Shown here: positions 1 to 13,500 of the stretch, piece after piece
Numbering within the stretch: position 1 is the stretch's first letter
How the letters are laid out: every line of letters starts with the position of its first letter
Assembly (NCBI RefSeq): GCF_000006565.2
Contig: NC_031472.1
Coordinates: 1,358,227-1,422,226 of the forward strand
Direction of reading: 5' to 3'
Origin: Toxoplasma gondii ME49
Lineage: Eukaryota; Apicomplexa; Conoidasida; Eucoccidiorida; Sarcocystidae
DNA length: 64,000 nucleotides
Notes under the pieces: generated by a model
What the model was told of the DNA's origin: nothing
Seen by the model: the letters and a program-made list of their open reading frames with translations, nothing else
Databases searched by the model: none
Made by a program: the position numbers and the translations under genes

Positions 1-2941
1 CCATTGGCGTTCTTCGACTTGGACTCGTTTCAGCGTCTCTTCACTGCCTCGTCACTCCCCCCGATCTCTCTCCTCCCTCGAGGCTCTCTTATTTCCTTTT
101 CTTTCTTCTTCGTCTCTCCCTTGTCTCACGTCTCTCGAAACGTTCACTCCTTCGTCTCTACCCTCTCTCTATCTCTTCTCTGTTCTCTCTCTATCTCTTC
201 TCTGTTCTCTCTCTATCTCTTCTCTGTTCTCTCTCTATCTCTTCTCTGCCCTCTCTCTATCTCTTCTCTACCCTCTCTCTATCTCTTCTCTGTTCTCTCT
301 CTATCTCTTCTCTGTTCTCTCTCTATCTCTTCTCTGTTCTCTCTCTATCTCTTCTCTGCCCTCTCTCTACCTCTTCTCTGCCCTCTCTCTATCTCTTCTC
401 TGCCCTCTCTCTATCTCTTCTCTGCCCTCCCTCTATCTCTTCGCTGTTCTCTCTCTATCTCTTCTCTGTTCTCTGTCTATCTCTTCTCTGTTCTCTGTCT
501 ATCTCTTCTCTGTTCTCTCTCTATCTCTTCTCTACCCTCTCTCTATCTCTTCTCTGCCCTCTCTCTATCTCTTCTCTGCCCTCTCTCTATCTCTTCTCTG
601 CCCTCTCTCTATCTCTTCTCTGCCCTCTCTCTATCTCTTCTCTGCCCTCTCTCTATCTCTTCTCTGCCCTCTCTCTATCTCTTCTCTGCCCTCTCTCTAC
701 CTCTTCTCTGCCCTCTCTCTACCTCTTCTCTGCCCTCCCTCTATCTCTTCTCTGTTCTCTCTCTATCTCTTCTCTGTTCTCTCTCTATCTCTTCTCTGCC
801 CTCTCTCTATCTCTTCTCTGCCCTCTCTCTATCTCTTCTCTGCCCTCTCTCTATCTCTTCTCTGCCCTCTCTCTATCTCTTCTCTGTTCTCTCTCTATCT
901 CTTCTCTGTTCTCTCTCTATCTCTTCTCTGTTCTCTCTGTATCTCTTCTCTGTTCTCTCTGTATCTCTTCTCTGTTCTCTCTCTATCTCCTCTGCCCTCT
1001 CTCTATCTCTTCTCTGCCCTCTCTCTATCTCTTCTCTGCCCTCTCTCTATCTCTTCTCTGCCCTCTCTCTATCTCTTCTCTGCCCTCTCTCTATCTCTTC
1101 TCTGCCCTCTCTCTATCTCTTCTCTGCCCTCTCTCTACCTCTTCTCTGCCCTCTCTCTACCTCTTCTCTGCCCTCCCTCTATCTCTTCTCTGTTCTCTCT
1201 CTATCTCTTCTCTGTTCTCTCTCTATCTCTTCTCTGTTCTCTCTGTATCTCTTCTCTGTTCTCTCTGTATCTCTTCTCTGTTCTCTCTCTATCTCCTCTG
1301 CCCTCTCTCTATCTCTTCTCTGCCCTCTCTCTATCTCTTCTCTGCCCTCTCTCTATCTCTTCTCTGCCCTCTCTCTATCTCTTCTCTGCCCTCTCTCTAT
1401 CTCTTCTCTGCCCTCTCTCTATCTCTTCTCTGCCCTCTCTCTATCTCTTCTCTGCCCTCTCTCTATCTCTTCTCTGCCCTCTCTCTATCTCTTCTCTGCC
1501 CTCTCTCTATCTCTTCTCTGCCCTCTCTCTATCTCTTCTCTGCCCTCTCTGTATCTCTTCTCTGCCCTCTCTCTATCTCTTCTCTGTTCTCTCTCTATCT
1601 CTTCTCTGTCCTCTCTCTATCTCTTCTCTGCCCTCTCTCTATCTCTTCTCTGTTCTCTCTGTACCTCTTCTCTGCCCTCTCTCTATCTCTTCTCTGCCCT
1701 CTCTCTATCTCTTCTCTGCCCTCTCTCTATCTCTTCTCTGCCCTCTCTCTACCTCTTCTCTGCCCTCTCTCTATCTCTTCTCTGTTCTCTCTGTACCTCT
1801 TCTCTGCCCTCTCTCTATCTCTTCTCTGTTCTCTCTCTCTTTGCGGCTCCGTACCTGTACATTTTACTGGTTTTGCCGTCCAGTTCTGGAAGCCGCAGCT
1901 CGATGGGAGTCAGAGGGTATGTGGGGGGGATCTGTGGAAGAGCCGAGAGACAGGTTCGAGCTCGTAAACGCTTGGAAACGGAGAGTCGGTCGCCGAAGAA
2001 GGCGCAAAGAACGCAGACGGCGAGAGCCACCGATTGGATGCAGGCGAGGACGCAGAGCAAGGAGAAAGGGCAGAGCGGAGCGAAGAAAGAGAACAGAAAG
2101 AGTTGCGACGAGCACGGAGAAGCAAGAAGTACAGGAGAAGAGGTCGGGAAGGAATCTGGAAATTTACGAAAACGCAAAGGCGACCAGGGGGGTGGAGAAA
2201 ACGCGGGGGCAGACAGGGAAGAGAAACTCCGACGAGTAAAAAAGGGAGGGCAAACAGAGACAAGACAACGACGGAAGCCGAGGAAGCAAACAGAGAACTT
2301 TGACAGCTGACGTACATCAAAAAGAAGCTGGAACTCGTACTTGACCATCTCGTGGATGTACCAGCAGCGTCCCTTCCACCTGAGAACAATGGAGAACTTG
2401 GAAAAGTTCGAAGAAGAGAAATGACATGTCTTGAACTCGTTCCTCGATCTCGTTTTGTGCGTTCTGTTGGAACACCGCTACGTCACCTCTTTTGGGCGGA
2501 AACGTCTTTTAACTACTCTCGAGAGGGGCACAGTGTGGGTCGGCTCCTGTTCACAAATGCTTTGTTGTCTTGCTCTCTCTCTCCCCACCGCTTCTTCTGT
2601 TTCCTCTCCCTCGTCGAGAAGCGTTCCGGTGTCTTTCCCTCCTTTTCGGGGCGTTTTTAGTTCTGACTCTCGAGTGGATCTGCCTGTGTCGAGGAAGATT
2701 CAAGACGCCTCAGCGACGCTGCTGTTCCCCTGCCCGATTCGCCTCTCTCTTGGTCTGCGGCTTACGCGGTTCCCTCTGGATTCGATTCGATTTTGAACCA
2801 CTCTTTGTCGCTGCGCTTGTTCTGAGAAATGTACGCGATGAGGGATATGTATTCCTCCTTCAGTCTCTCCTTCCACTCTGGACTCCGCGGCCCGGCGCTG
2901 ACCGAGCAGACCGGAATTTCCTCAACTCCGTGAGCGGACAT
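1..2941 (-). CDS. UFC1: UFM1-conjugating enzyme 1 (E2), 5' part, truncated by window edge
   Basis: E2 enzyme that receives UFM1 from UBA5 and passes it to targets through UFL1. Three exons are visible: 2766-2941 (ATG at 2941), 2316-2379 and 1855-1931. All are bounded by GT-AG sites and their phases agree. They encode 105 residues. The family signatures read in order: [20 protein letters not shown] near residue 15, [13 protein letters not shown] near 46, then [12 protein letters not shown] and [12 protein letters not shown], matching animal and plant UFC1 almost position for position. The catalytic cysteine follows the last motif in this family, so it must lie in a fourth exon left of the window. 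Intron 3 starts at 1854, carries a 22-bp minisatellite and has no acceptor in the window. Identity is very sure; the 3' end and activity cannot be judged. Confidence 0.93.
166..1845. repeat. 22-bp minisatellite array in UFC1 intron 3
   Basis: About 76 head-to-tail copies of a 22-bp unit. The two main forms are ccctctctctatctcttctctg and the same with tt in place of the first cc; rarer variants have gtatctc or ctacctc. On the UFC1 transcript strand the unit is all purine apart from one T and one C. Because 22 is not a multiple of 3 and the unit lacks stops in the plus frames, the array creates a long open frame with a 22-residue period; this is an artefact and not a gene. A unit shortened by 2 bp (ctatctcctctg) occurs near 985 and again near 1291. 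Confidence 0.95.
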
Positions 2942-4913
2942 CTTTCTGCGGGCGACAGCGAGGAGTTCTGGTCAGAGAAGGGCAGGAAGCAACCGATCGG
3001 AGAGGGGAACGGACAGAAGCGCGAGAGGAGAGCGAGGAAAGAGAGGATCGCATAAAGAAGGGAGAAACAGGCAGACGCAGGGAGGAGAGCGAGACGGAGC
3101 CCGACCGAGAGAACAGAGCGAGGACGAACAGCCGAACGGCGCGCTTATGCGCGTTCCGCCTGTGTGAATAAACAGGTGACTTTTGCGGAGCAAAGCGAGA
3201 CAGGAAAGAAAAGGAACAGAGGCAGTCGCGCCAGGAGACGCGCGAGGGATACTCAACTGTGAAACAAGCAGATGCGAACGTTCTAACGAAGAAGGCACTT
3301 GCAACTCCTAGTGGCAGAGATGTACGCACGCGCACAGAAGTGGAAATCTTTCGGGAGTTTTCAAGTGGACGGATGTTTCCAAACAACCAGAAACCCACCG
3401 CAAAAAACTCCAGCCCTTCCGACAGATGACTCGCTGCTTTTCAGACTCGAGGACGAAGGGCGGAAAGGAAGCAGAGAAGTCAGGGAAGGTGCAAAGCCGG
3501 AACGCAAAGAAATCCCATTCGGATGCACAACTCGGAGCCTCTTTGCTAAAGGACAGAAACGATAAAAGCAGGCGACAAAAGCGACGGAAGTCGCTGCTAG
3601 ACAATCCACTCCCAGCTGTATCTGTGTGTGTGTGTGTGTCGGTGCTCGGGTGTACATCCACCTCGATGGTCTCCCGCGCCCCAGAAGGCAAGTCTTTCCT
3701 CGGTTTCTCTCCAGAGCTGTGTTTTTCGTTCTTTCGGATTGCACTTTTTCCAAAGTGTCTGATTCTGACAGCAGAGAAATGCCACCGTCCTCCGGTTGCC
3801 CGTTTCCGGGGAGCTCTTGCTCTGCATGCGCCCAGTCGTTTCAGTCGAAAAGCCGCAATAAATGTTAGGCTCACTTCAGAGGAGTTGGAAACGCAGACAA
3901 GAAGGTTTTCTTGGACAGCGCCACATACAGGCTTTTCAGCTGGCGTTACACAGAGAAAAGAGCGACGGAAGTGGAAAGCTAAATACAAAAAACGGATTTC
4001 TTTCGGAGAGACAAATCGATGTCCACATCTAACCGCGCGTCTGGCGGTGGAGACACCGCGAAACCGCTATGTTTTGTCGTTTAACTCGTGACTTTCTAAC
4101 TATATCCTGAAAACTTGTGGCTCTTCCTCGCCAGCCCAGTATTCACACGACCAATAACAGTACGTGTGCGTCACTTTTATCGGCCGCACTAACAACGCGA
4201 GAAAGCGACTACGGCTCCATATAGGAGAGGCAAGTACTTGTTGCCCAATACTTTGAACGGGAGTGTTTGACAGGTGGAGAGAAATTCCTGCTGGAATCGC
4301 AGAACCAGCCTTCTAAAAAAATAGTGAAGAGTCTGTGTTGATGGAGATATGCCAACAGACAGACAGTTCTGTTGAAGGCGACGAGACAGAGAGAGTCGTA
4401 CAGGAACACAGAGACAGACAATTATGCGTAGCAATAACAAGAGAGCGTCTTAGAAAGGACATATGTGCATGCATATCTGCGTAACAGACACAGTATTATA
4501 GAGGAAAAAGGAGATATACATATATACATATATATATATGAGGATAACAGGTAGAGAGTCGTCATCTCTGAGGAAGATTGCAGCAGTGTCTAAAATATTC
4601 AGACACAGAACAGAAAGTTCACGGGCGAAGGATGAAAGCTCGTCGACCTGAAGACGAAACCGTACATGCAAACGTATAACTATAGGACAAAGACATGAGC
4701 ATGCACACCCAGAGAAGCAGCTAACGAATATATATATATATATATATATATTTGTGGGCTGATAATGTATGTATGTGTCTAACCATCGGCACAGAGACTT
4801 ACGGGTATTGATATAAGCATACGTGCACATGCTTCCTGTTAGGAACATAAATATAAATATATATATATATACATATTGAGGTAAAATCAGAGACTGTTTG
4901 GAGAGGCCGGTCT
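2942..4913. other. Intergenic: UFC1 5' flank and CTL 3' flank
   Basis: About 2 kb between the start of UFC1 and the stop codon of the CTL gene, which run in tandem on the minus strand. It should hold the UFC1 promoter and 5' UTR and the CTL 3' UTR. Open frames here lack homology, splice logic or a conserved partner. A (GT)n stretch sits near 3625-3640 and (TA)n tracts near 4515-4540, 4728-4752 and 4853-4872. No gene is supported. Confidence 0.6.
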
Positions 4914-6151
4914 TCATTCCTGTCCGTGTCCGTAAAGGAAACTTCGCAGGGGCTCTGGAGTGAAGAACGGCGGTTGTCCGGTCTTGGCGCTGAGGCGTCG
5001 ATCTGCAGAGGAAGGCGGAACGCATGAATATGTTCACAAAGTCGCATGCATCTGCATGCGCTTCCCTCCACCTCCCTTTCTGTTCAACACACATCTCTCA
5101 ATGCCCCGAGACTGAAAATGCTGATATAAATCTGCATCTGTATGAACGAGCAAATGAAGGAACATCTATAGTGCGTAAAGAGCTACAACGGGTAAATGCT
5201 CATACGTGTATGCCTATGAGCGAAGCTAAGTCATGGCGGACATGTATATACGCCAGAAACATCTATTTCGAGATGCACATCTACACAAGTCTCCAGATCG
5301 CATTGCCGTTGTTTTTACAAGTTGTTTTTCCATGTTTCAACTGGAGGAGAAGGAAGGCGCTGCGCATGTTCTCAGGTCATGCTTTCATTCCTGCCGTTTG
5401 CTATCAGCTTGTACATCCACTGCAGCATGAGCGCGGGGCTAGGCGCTCTGTGGTTCCTCAGTCTGCTGGCAACTCCCTAAATCTGCGTTCGAGTTTTCAT
5501 CTTTGTCACCTGAGAGGTTTCCTCACCCGCAAAGTAGCATTGAATCGTGGTAGACACAGCCATGCGGTAAACCTCATGAAAAACGGCGGCGATCGCAAGA
5601 TTACAAAAAGCACAAACGAGCGTGGTGTACAGGAAGGAGGAAAGCTTATCGCTGTACACGAACTGCGCCAGGAAGTACCCCGCCGCCTGCATGCATGCAC
5701 GCCAACATATCGGAGAAATTCGAGCAGCGCCTTCCAGAAAACGAACTGCTGCTGGCTGCTCGCCGGGTGTACAGACACCGAACAGAGCCGCCCGAGGGTC
5801 GCATGCAGTTCTTTTTCTCACACCGTAGGAGGATGAGCACGCACACACTGGATGCCTCACAGAGGGCAAGGTTTAGAGGAAAAAGCGGTATTTTTACAGT
5901 CCCCGAAAATACACGAAATACACGTTTTGCGCGAAGAGAGACAGAGTGGACGCGGAAGAGAAAGCGAGAAGAAATGTAAACAGGATCCTATAGACAGACA
6001 CAGGCAGGTGACACAACCCCAGCTACGCAGGTGAAGCTGCACCGAGACATACAGAATTCGAAAGACTTGGAGACTCAGGCTTAGAGGAATAGTGTCACAG
6101 AGCTTCAGTTAGTTATACAGACACACACCGAAACGCATGTGCAGAAAGCGG

Positions 6152-6184
<33 letters not shown>

Positions 6185-8705
6185 AATTATACATAGATAT
6201 ATATAAATAGGACCACGACGCACACATATAGATGAACGTAGATAGAGATTCCTGCATGAACAACATCTACAGCGATACACAAATATACACAAGCATACAT
6301 TTAGAGAGCGAACATATGTAAACAGTTCAAGGTGGACGTCGAGCAAGATCTGGTGTGCACAGACACCTTGTGGCAGTCTCGTTCGCGGATCCTAGACAGG
6401 TGCAAGCGTTGTTTCGTTGTTGTCGGCGTCCAGACGGTTTCTGCGGATCGACTGGTGGAGACAGATGTTCAACTTTATTCTTACTCACCGTTGCAGAAGC
6501 GGCAATGACGACTGCACCGAACAAGGAGAGAGTCTTCCCCAGGAAGTGAGCTAAGCCAATTCGCACCGGGTGCTCCAATACGATTTTAAAGGCGATCCAG
6601 GCCGAATGGCAGAAGTTTTTCCCCGTTAGTGCAATCTGAAAAGATGAAGAAACTGCATGCGCGGCTGCAGGCTTCGGAACCCAGAGGCGAACTGCTTCTT
6701 CAGAAACACAAACGATTTCGAAAACAAATGCGAGAAGCGCAGACTGGTGTTGACACAGAAGGGTGCGAACCAAAGTATGCAGCAGACTAGGAGAGAAACA
6801 ATCAGATCCTACGGATGGGGGCTTCTACAGAAGTACCCTTGACAAACAGATACGTGAGGATTCGTAAACCTGGAGATAAAACAGGCACTTATAAAAACTG
6901 ACTACGTTCGATCCGCACATACATTGAGAAACCGTGTGCTCGCTCTCCGCCATCCTACCGAAACGCGCTACAAACTAAATTTATAAAGACAGAAACGGTG
7001 CGCATGTATGTATATATGCATTGGTTTGTTCATGCCCTTTTCGAGACTTCAGTCTGTATATATATATATATATATATATATACATTTGTTGGTAGTCTTT
7101 TTGAGATTACATTTGTGAGTGACACGCGGTTAGCGTTCATGCCTTTCGGAGATGGCAAGAGTGTCTCTTCACCTGAATGTAGGCTTGGCGGTCGAGAAAT
7201 TCGATGCATTTTTCAAAGCACTTCACGAGGTAGCCGAGAATCCCAATGAGTGTAGCCCAGACGGAATTGCATGCATGCACTGCGGAAAAAAGTTTTCCAA
7301 TTCCACAGGGAGCGCATCCCGCGCATGCAGCGGCCTTTCCTTCCTTTTTTATGTGGCGATGTTGCGCCGCGAGGTAGCGAAGGAACCACTGCAGAAAGGA
7401 GAAAAAACCGAGATTGCTGAAAATAGAACAACTTCCAAGCGTTTGGAAAGCGGCACACATCGAGCGAGGTCCGCACACGGAGGAAAACACTCGACCCTGA
7501 AAAATACCATTTTATCACTTTTTAAAGGTGTCTCTTACAGCCGAACGCATTTTCAAATATATGTATATATATATATATATATATCGATAGTGGGGAAGAC
7601 AGATGGACAGGATATTCAGTATAAATAGTTTATAAAATTTCAATCCATATATGTGTATAGAAGACATTCAAAACAGAATTATAAGTCTATAAATATTTAT
7701 AGAGGTAGATATTTTTGTGTCTATTGAGATGAGGATTTTTGGACATGCACAGGTGACGTATAACTTCTCTGTCGAGAGTGTCCTTCTCCCAGTCAGTTGT
7801 CTTGTTATATATATATATATATATATGAATTTATTTCTATATTTGATCCTGCGCAAGTATAGAGAGCCTGTGCTGCAGGCGCCTTCCTGACGTCGCGTTT
7901 TTCGTGTCTCTTTCAGGGAAAAAGAGTGAAGGGTTTACCTTGAAAAGTTTGATGATTGCTAGAAGGAAGGAGCCGAAGGCGAGAGAACCTAAGTGGTACT
8001 TTGTTGCCACGGCGAAAGACTTGAGAACGATGCCTGCACACAGAGGCAGGAGCGTCGGGTGTATCGACAGCTGTCCGAACGAGACTGGAAGCAGTGTGAC
8101 AGAGGTACCGCGAGATTTCTGAGGAAAACATGTGATTGTCTACACCTTTTCCACAGGTTGGTCTACTCGTAGGTGAATTGCGTTCTAACGGTAGAGACGT
8201 AGGAACCGTTTTCTGTTAGTTTTTTGTCTCGTTCCGCAGTTGACGGTCACGGTCCTGTGTGTGTTAGCACGGGCGGTGGATCGACATCCCGCGTTGTTCC
8301 TTGTGTTGAAGACACACCTCTGCAGTTCTTTTTTCCGTTTCTGTCTTCAAGAGCAAAGTACCACCTGCACACCGCGCCTGCGACTACAATCTGAGAAGTA
8401 CCGCGAAGCAAGCGAGAGTCCCAGACAGTTAAAAAAAGGTAAAACCACAGAGAACAGAAATTTCAGTCACAGTGCGGCCAACAACGTTCTCTCCGCTAAT
8501 CGGAGCTTTTGCTGAGGGGCTGCCAACCTCGACAGACAATCAGTCTTTGTAAAGGGCAAGAACCTGCATTCACTTTGGTGTTTCAGTCGCTGTATGCACA
8601 GATTCCAAGAAAAAAAAATGACTCGCGTATCCCCTCTACCCCGTCTGTCATTCATGTTCTGACGAAGGCGCTATTATCCACACGTATGCATACACATATA
8701 CATAG

Positions 8706-8746
<41 letters not shown>

Positions 8747-10520
8747 TATATAAATGTATACATTTAAATACTTTTCTGTCTACGTACACCTATGTTGGAA
8801 TGCATGGCGTATATCCGCAGGTATCCCTTTGAAACGAGGAAGGAGAACGCCTTTGTGACTATCTTCGAGTGTGCGAGAACGTATGCGCATGCACATATGT
8901 TTTTTCACCTCCGAGTTTCCTTGAGCTACAGAGTTATATGGAAGCCCCCTTCAGACTTTCTTCTCGTTGCTCGTGACACAGGCAGTATTATCCACTTGTG
9001 CGTATGGCGGAGAGCGGCAGGAGCCTCGCAGATTGTTTCTGTTGTCTACTTGAAGATCGTCTCTTTTTTTCGCCTTTCTGTCGTATTTTCCTTCGCTCGT
9101 GTTTTTCGTTTTTGGCGGGATGCGTGCAAAGAAATCGAGAATCGTGGAGTGGAGACACATCATTTACAAATGCGGAAATATTCCTTGATGCAATACGAAA
9201 AACACCGCATGAACTGTCTTGCTTAAAAGCAGCCGGACCGTGTGGAAGAAACTTGCTCTTTCGTGGAATACCTGATTGCATGCAAGAAGGAAGCAGTTGA
9301 TCCAGAGGAAAATGAAAAGGTGGAACCTGCGGGAAAAGGAGACACAGACGCACCCTCCAGTCTGACAACCATCTTGGAAGAAGACGCGTTTCTAGAAAGA
9401 GCTATTAAACAGTCGAGTGGACAACGCAGAACATCGAGAAGATCAGAAAAAAGCAAATTTTCGAGCACAAGGCTTCTTCCCAGAGAGAGACGAAATCACC
9501 CGCTCTCCAAGACTTTTTCCAAGGCCTTTGGAGTCTTTCCTTTTTCCAGCTCGTCTTCTACACTAATCCTGATACAAACATGGAATATGCATGCACATGC
9601 CCATGTAGGCAGAACGGTACCCATAGAAATGTATATATATATATATATATATATTTGATATTCGTATCTTTTAAATATATTTTGGTGTGTGCATCGCTGC
9701 GCTGGAATCGCTCTTCGCTGAGGTCTTTGTCCCTTCCATAAAAGTTGTAGATGAATTGCCGTGGACAGCGAAACCGTTGTTTTCGGATTTTTAGTCCGCA
9801 TTTTCACCACGAGGTGTAGGGGCACTGTGGTTAAATGCGAGGCCTGTCTGGAAAGTCCTTATCGTGCTTGTTTTGGTGTTTTGAAAGCGGTTTCGTCTCG
9901 TTTTCGAAAGAAACGTTGAGAACTTCACTGCATCGACTCGGGTGTACCGACAGCGCATGCAGCGACTGGGACTTCAGGGCTTCGCCTGGCCTTCAAGAAG
10001 CAACGCATTTCTTCTGCTTTTCTACCGCACAAAACATGTGGAAAGCTGGTGTTTGCTTTGGACCTCGTATGGAGCATCGTTTCGCTTTTGAGAGAAAAAG
10101 CGGAACACAGAAGTCTCGCTTTCCGCAAGACGAACCAGAGAAGATTTGTGATGGTTCCACTCATCTGCACGCGTTTCGTTTCCTCCAGAATCACACCCTG
10201 TGCATCCACAACGGCTTCTGGACTGGAATAGTAAAATGACGTCACTGCCAAAATTGAAGGGCGTTTCGGATCCCACAGCGACTCTGTGACGTTCATGTGA
10301 GCCTGAAAAGCAATGCCGAAATCGAGAAAAATGAAAACTCTTTCCAGCGGATCCAAAGACACGAAAACAGCAACATGAAGGTGATTGACTGGGAAGCCCA
10401 GTCATAACGATCCATAAAAAATCCACATACACAAAGCTGTTTGTATATAAGCACATATGGATATATGCATGCATAACATCTGCATCATCACAATCAAATA
10501 TATATATATATACATATATA
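4500..10520. repeat. (TA)n microsatellites in CTL introns and 3' flank
   Basis: Perfect or nearly perfect TA runs occur at about 4728-4752, 4853-4872, 6151-6183, 7057-7083, 7561-7584, 7805-7827, 8709-8743, 9631-9654 and 10497-10513. All fall in predicted introns or non-coding flank, none inside a recognised exon. They are probably ordinary simple-sequence expansions. Confidence 0.85.
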
Positions 10521-13500
10521 CATACATACATATTTATGTATGTACTGTCTCTATGCACGTGTGTGCATATCTCAGCATACGAGGGCCTGTGTATGGACTT
10601 GAATATAAATGTAAAGATATTCGATATGTGCATATATGTATATATAGAGGGAAGTTCTTTGTTTGTTGCCTGGTGTCTTTCCGGCTGTCAACATTCTTCC
10701 CTTTCTCCACTGTTTTCGGTGTACATTCATGTGCGAGAGACTTTTTTGCAGAAATCGCTTGTGAGCTTCTGCACTCCTTTTTCACGTGCGAGCGTTTCCT
10801 TGACTCGAAGGGTATTCTCACCCACGCATCTGCTGTTTGTTTGTACTCTTCCCCTTTTTCTTCCACAGGTGCATGCAGGGGGTAGGCCTCGTCTCTGCGG
10901 TCTCCCATAGCAGCAAGTTCAGCAAAGATTTCAGAGGTTTCTTCCTCGTTTTCTCTTTTCAGCAGTGCTGGTGAAAAGGACCAGTGCGATCCGCGAAGCC
11001 GTCTAGGATCGCCATAGAGATTTGCAAAGTCTGCACTTTGTGGCGTTCTGCTGTCTTCTCTCGTGTGACGGTAGAAAGGGGGATGAGGTCGAGCCGCAGA
11101 CGGTAGGGGCATGTCGGCGGAGCTGTGCAGAGGACGAGACAGACTTTTCGGATCCTTCTCGTTGTGCGTTGGTGTCTGTCCCCAAGGAGAAAGGCGCTCT
11201 GTGGCGCGAGACGGTGGCCGCGCAAAAACTCGCCTCTCTTCTGAAGAAAAGGAACCGGAGGCCTGTGGAAGTTCGAGCGCCTGAGGTGCACCCTCTTCTC
11301 TGTCGACCGTTGGAGATGAATAAGGAAATGAAGCCGAGTATGGAGAAAGAAGAGAACGGGCAACAGAGGAAAGAGTTGATGGGGAGGAGAAAGGTGGAGA
11401 AGAGTCAGAGCTAGGAGGAGGAGAAGCGGCGACTTGAAAAGAGGAAGAAGGAGAGACGGGTGGAGAAGCTAGCGAAGAAGAAGGTGAGGAAGAAGCGGGA
11501 GAAGCGAACGAAGTAGATGGGGAAGAGACAGAGCGAGGCGCACCCGAGGGAGGAGAACGTGGTGAGGAAGAATAGGGTACAGAGAGAGGAAAGGGGGACC
11601 TCCGAGAAGGAGAAGGAAAAGAAGAGTTGACGCGTTTCTTCGAGAGAGGGAGAGTCGAATCCGAATTCGCAGGAAGGCCGTTTTGAGGAAAGCGACCCTG
11701 CACCGCGTTGGTCTCTGTACGCGCATCTGGTGTCCTCCTCGCGTTTCGTATATTCACGCGAACTTGGTTCCCCTGCAGTAGAGAGGAAGGATCCCTTTCT
11801 CGCAGAAAAGGAGTCGCTGTGTCAGTGAAGCTTGAACTGGGCGGTGAAGACAGACGGACAGGAGGACGCTCCGGAAGATTCTCCGCCGCGGGTGAAAGCG
11901 CGTCGCTCAGATCGGAATGCCGCGACACGGTGGCCGCGGAAAGAAGCGGCTGGAGAGACAGGCTGGCGTGATGGGAGAGAGAGCGCGAAGGCTTCAAACC
12001 CCCAATAACTGCGTTGACGCTGTCGGGGAAAATGTCGACGGCAGTCATCAGACACGCGGCTGTGTAGACAGCCAGACATAAGTAGGCGCCTTGGAGTGCA
12101 ACGGTGATCACGGGAACAGCGAGAGCCGTGGGCTTGTGGTGGAGGAACATCGCAGCGACCTAGAAAGACAACGGTAGAAAAACTGCAGAAGCACAAGCGG
12201 AGTAACGGGGGAGAGAAAAAAGAACACTATGGCATGGCCCAGACGAACTCGCCGCGGTCGAGTGCGACAGATCAGCCGAGAAACATTGGACATCGATTGC
12301 GAGAGTGGAACTGCTTAGCCCTCACCGTCCTGTTATTTTTGGCTGCGGCCGCGACTGCCTTCAGGCTCTCCAGATATCCTTTTAAACGAGAACCAACGGT
12401 CGTCGACCGCGAAACGAATCCCAAGACATGACAATACCATGACTGAGGATGATGTCCGAGGAAGGAGAAGAAGAAATTTGCAAATTCTCCGTCACCACGA
12501 CCGTCATGCTGGGAGTAATTATCTCTGTGGTACGACTATTCACAGGCCTTTCTGGGGAGTATAGACTACGAGTTGGACTCCTCGTTGTAGACGCATAATT
12601 GGGTAGACCTCCTCGCCCATTCCCCGCGCTCACAAGACCCCTGGGATGGACTCGGCCTCCACCGCGAATCTAGTCACCCTCAGGCACCCGGACGAATGGG
12701 TTCCTGCCGGTGTTGCTCTGAGCGAATTCCGGTTCTGTCTGGATTTTCAAAGGTGGTTTTCCCTGTGTCGGCTCCCTGAGTTTCTCTAAGCCTCCTAGCT
12801 TTTGTCGGGAAACAGTGTCTCCGGTAGCTCTCTCGCTTTCTCGTGTCGTGGGCGATGTTCGTTTATTCTTTTGTGGTGTTCAGTGACTCTCGGACTCTGC
12901 GTCAAGGGGATGGTGAGCAACTGCGTGGTTGCGCGTTTCTGAAAGTGACCCTAGCATTGCTGATGATTTTGAGTTGGGGGGTTTCGCTGTTCTGCCTCAC
13001 TCGTACCGGTTCGCTGACCTCACCTTTGTGACTGCGACGCCTTCGCGAATGCGCTGGGAAAGGAACACCATGAGGACGGCAAACACTCCACCGATACCTA
13101 GAAAGAAACGCAAACGCATGGACCACAGTGTCTCCATTAAAGGAGAAACACCCTGAGAACTGCCAGCAGCAGATCACCCGGACGTAGCGATGAACAGCCA
13201 CAGAGTGTAGTTTTTATCGGCATTCGGCTTTGGGTCGGACACAGCTCCGCAAGATTTCAGCGCCTTTCCGCCCGGACGGAAACGCAGATTTTCGGAATCG
13301 AATCCAGGAGTGTCTTACCGTACAAAGTGAGTGTCCGACATGCTCGTCGATCCGTGGGGGACTCACCTAAGACGGCGTAGCTGGAGTAGCGAGTGACCTC
13401 AATCCAGAACGAATTCATCACAGTGCCTCCTTGGTCTTCCCCAGGGCGCACAGTCTCAGCCGGAACAGCTTGGGCGTGGACAAACCACATACCCACTCCT

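Noticed and set aside
4..2310. A 768-codon plus-strand open frame rich in Ser, Leu and Phe
   Set aside because: It starts with TTG, is made by the 22-bp minisatellite, and runs antisense through UFC1 exon 3. Its period of 22 residues is exactly what a stop-free 22-bp repeat produces.
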